Assembly: GCA_009801015.1 (NCBI GenBank) | Contig: VHZZ01000876.1 | Span: forward strand, 101,494 to 132,084 | Source: Silene noctiflora | Lineage: Eukaryota; Streptophyta; Magnoliopsida; Caryophyllales; Caryophyllaceae | Length of the DNA: 30,591 nt | Direction of reading: 5' to 3' | In this document: piece after piece, positions 29,159 through 30,591 of the stretch | Position numbering within the stretch: position 1 is the stretch's first letter | Layout: every line of letters begins with the position of its first letter | Notes under the pieces: model-generated | Database searches by the model: none | Seen by the model: only the letters and a program-made list of their open reading frames with translations | What the model was told of the DNA's origin: nothing | Translations under genes and position numbers: made by a program

Positions 29159-29537
29159 TCCGTCAATTGTTTCTCAAACTGAAGTTAGCTGATATACACT
29201 TGTTCCACTGCTATTATAGTCCTGCGGTTCTGCCTGAAGAATCAACACAAGCGATTGCATCTCAGTTACTTCCGTAAAAATTGGCAGCTGAGTAGTTAGT
29301 GTTCTGTTTCGATTCAGCTTGTAGTAGTCTTCAAATTAAGCAAAACAAGTGATGTTTCAAGTGATTAGCATTGTTTGCGTTACTTTTTTCGCATCTGCCT
29401 ACCACTAGACAGTAGACATTACGCCGCTTTTTTTTGACGATTTAAGAAAGAGCATTCACCTATGTTTGTCGGACTCTTCCTATTAGCTTGCACTCCTGTC
29501 AGAGACTTGAAAACTTGAATCTATGTATTCCGTATTA

Positions 29538-29585
29538 CATTTTCATTTTCATTTTCATTTTCATTTTCATTTTCATTTTCATTTT
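29538..29585. repeat. CATTTT hexanucleotide microsatellite
   Basis: Eight perfect copies of CATTTT, downstream of the remorin gene. Confidence 0.95.
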
Positions 29586-29744
29586 GAGGGTACGTTTCGT
29601 CTGTGTATGAGTAACATCTTTGATCATGATACAACATGAAATTTTAGGGAGCTGCATTTGCATGCTAAACCTACACCAGTTTTTGACATACCAAAAATGA
29701 TAACACAATGGAACTACTCCTGCTGTTAGTCTGTTACTATCTGA

Positions 29745-29910
29745 CGTTGCGAAACGGAACCAGCTCTTCTTCTATTCGAAGCCAACAATAAGATTTGTCC
29801 ATTTATGTGGAAGTTAAGCCATTTAACCAATTCCTCCATACACTTCACACTACACGGATGCTTAAGCAAGAGATGTTCCTCTCTATCACGGTCATTACGT
29901 AATAAGGATA
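29745..29910 (-). mobile_element. LINE reverse-transcriptase C-terminal (zf-RVT) remnant
   Basis: One minus-strand frame reads DREEHLLLKHPCSVKCMEEL and then VKWLNFHINGQILLL. This resembles the zf-RVT region after the reverse transcriptase of plant LINEs, where an EEHLFF.C...C motif and WL are typical. The frame is broken by stops upstream and there is no intact polymerase. It is a short, old fragment. Confidence 0.45.
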
Positions 29911-30182
29911 CTGTTTTGGCATAATTTTATCTTCTATCTTAATTCATACTAAACCGCACAATTTGATTCGAATCAGAGTGAACATGCTTTATTTGGTCCC
30001 ATTCACGGTCCAACAATTTATGTTTTTTCGGTCCTGAAAACGGGCCAAACCGGCCAAATGAACCAGACCGAGACCAAAGTTGTCAGTGGTAAGGCTTTAA
30101 GTTGGCTTAACTCCTGAACAAGATTATCCTTAGTGTCAGTAGGAAATACTCTTAATTAACATCAAAATATATTAATGTAAAA

Positions 30183-30591
30183 CTAGTTTTTTACTCGTGA
30201 AATCACGAGTGCGTTTAAGATTAATCGTGTAAGTATACACATAATGTAACCTCATTTGTTTGGTACATATTGACATCTTTAATGCTTTGTGGTGAATATA
30301 GTTGCACATGAATTTGGTTTTAATTTGTTTTGTTCTCATTGCAATGCATTTTATTTAAATTGTTACGTAAGACGACTTTAGAAGAGTTACATTGCGTATT
30401 TTATATTATCTGCACGCTATTATAATATTTGATGACACGTTGTACGAAAAAATTATGGTAAAACGTTACTTTTTAAGTTCTCCTTGTCATCCAATTTATT
30501 AAAATTAAAGAGGCTCTAACACCCTCAAAATTCTCTTTAGTTTAAAAATCGCATCAATCAATCAATATATCTATATATATTATTAAAAGAG
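30183..30591 (-). mobile_element. Helitron terminus running off the right edge
   Basis: On the minus strand the hairpin ACTCGTG-ATTT-CACGAGT is followed by AAAAAACTAG, with CTAG at 30186-30183 and host T next, as in the other two Helitrons here. At the right edge, CTCTTTTAATAATATATATA resembles a Helitron 5' start. The window ends before a clean A|TC junction, so the true start is probably just outside. Confidence 0.65.

Noticed and set aside
29538-29585. Regular short repeats considered as CRISPR-like
   Set aside because: Plain CATTTT microsatellite without spacers, in a plant genome.

Overview
This is a stretch of plant nuclear genome, almost certainly from a eudicot. Genes are split by GT-AG introns and the spaces between them are AT-rich and full of small transposons. 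The scattered ACTCCGTA and ACCGTCTCACACGAG words are ones I associate with Caryophyllales (spinach, quinoa, beet or campion relatives), but that placement is inference. I see no operons, CRISPR arrays, prophages or clear tRNA/rRNA genes. A 670-base assembly gap lies at 17364-18033, and single ambiguous bases occur at 903-908, 14566-14570, 18123 and 21952.

Layout. The left end (1-646) holds the broken C-terminal part of a PIF/Harbinger transposase. A truncated Copia-type retrotransposon follows: an LTR near 1063-1431, a primer-binding site complementary to initiator Met-tRNA, and a leader without coding sequence. Next come two tandem, same-direction (minus) copies of a VAP27-type ER membrane-contact-site gene. 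Copy A (2826-5998) has eight exons and a complete 238-residue protein. Copy B (8618-11749) has the same exon structure but loses the C-terminal membrane anchor. The spacer between them carries a hAT-like element with a Tourist/Harbinger MITE nested inside it.

The middle holds a minus-strand gene for a probable plastid multi-pass membrane protein of unknown function (12290-13270), with a probable 5' UTR intron containing a long CAACAC hexamer array. A large Tourist-like element (16215-16997) and a Helitron spanning the gap (17229-18181) come next. A minus-strand gene for a matrin/U1-type zinc-finger RNA-binding protein follows (18353-21988, two coding exons). Its N-terminal reading frame is disturbed by one ambiguous base.

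The right part has two plus-strand genes: SEC61 beta (25870-26109, with a 5' UTR intron) and a four-exon remorin-family gene (27065-29158). A compact complete Helitron sits directly upstream of SEC61 beta, a LINE remnant lies after the remorin gene, and another Helitron runs off the right edge.

Functionally these are housekeeping and membrane-biology genes (ER contact sites, ER translocon, plasma-membrane scaffold, plastid membrane, RNA binding). They look like ordinary plant neighbours, not a cooperating cluster. The most interesting items are the anchor-less VAP27 duplicate, the apparent frameshifting base in the zinc-finger gene, and three recognisable Helitron termini. I did not find a previously undescribed system.
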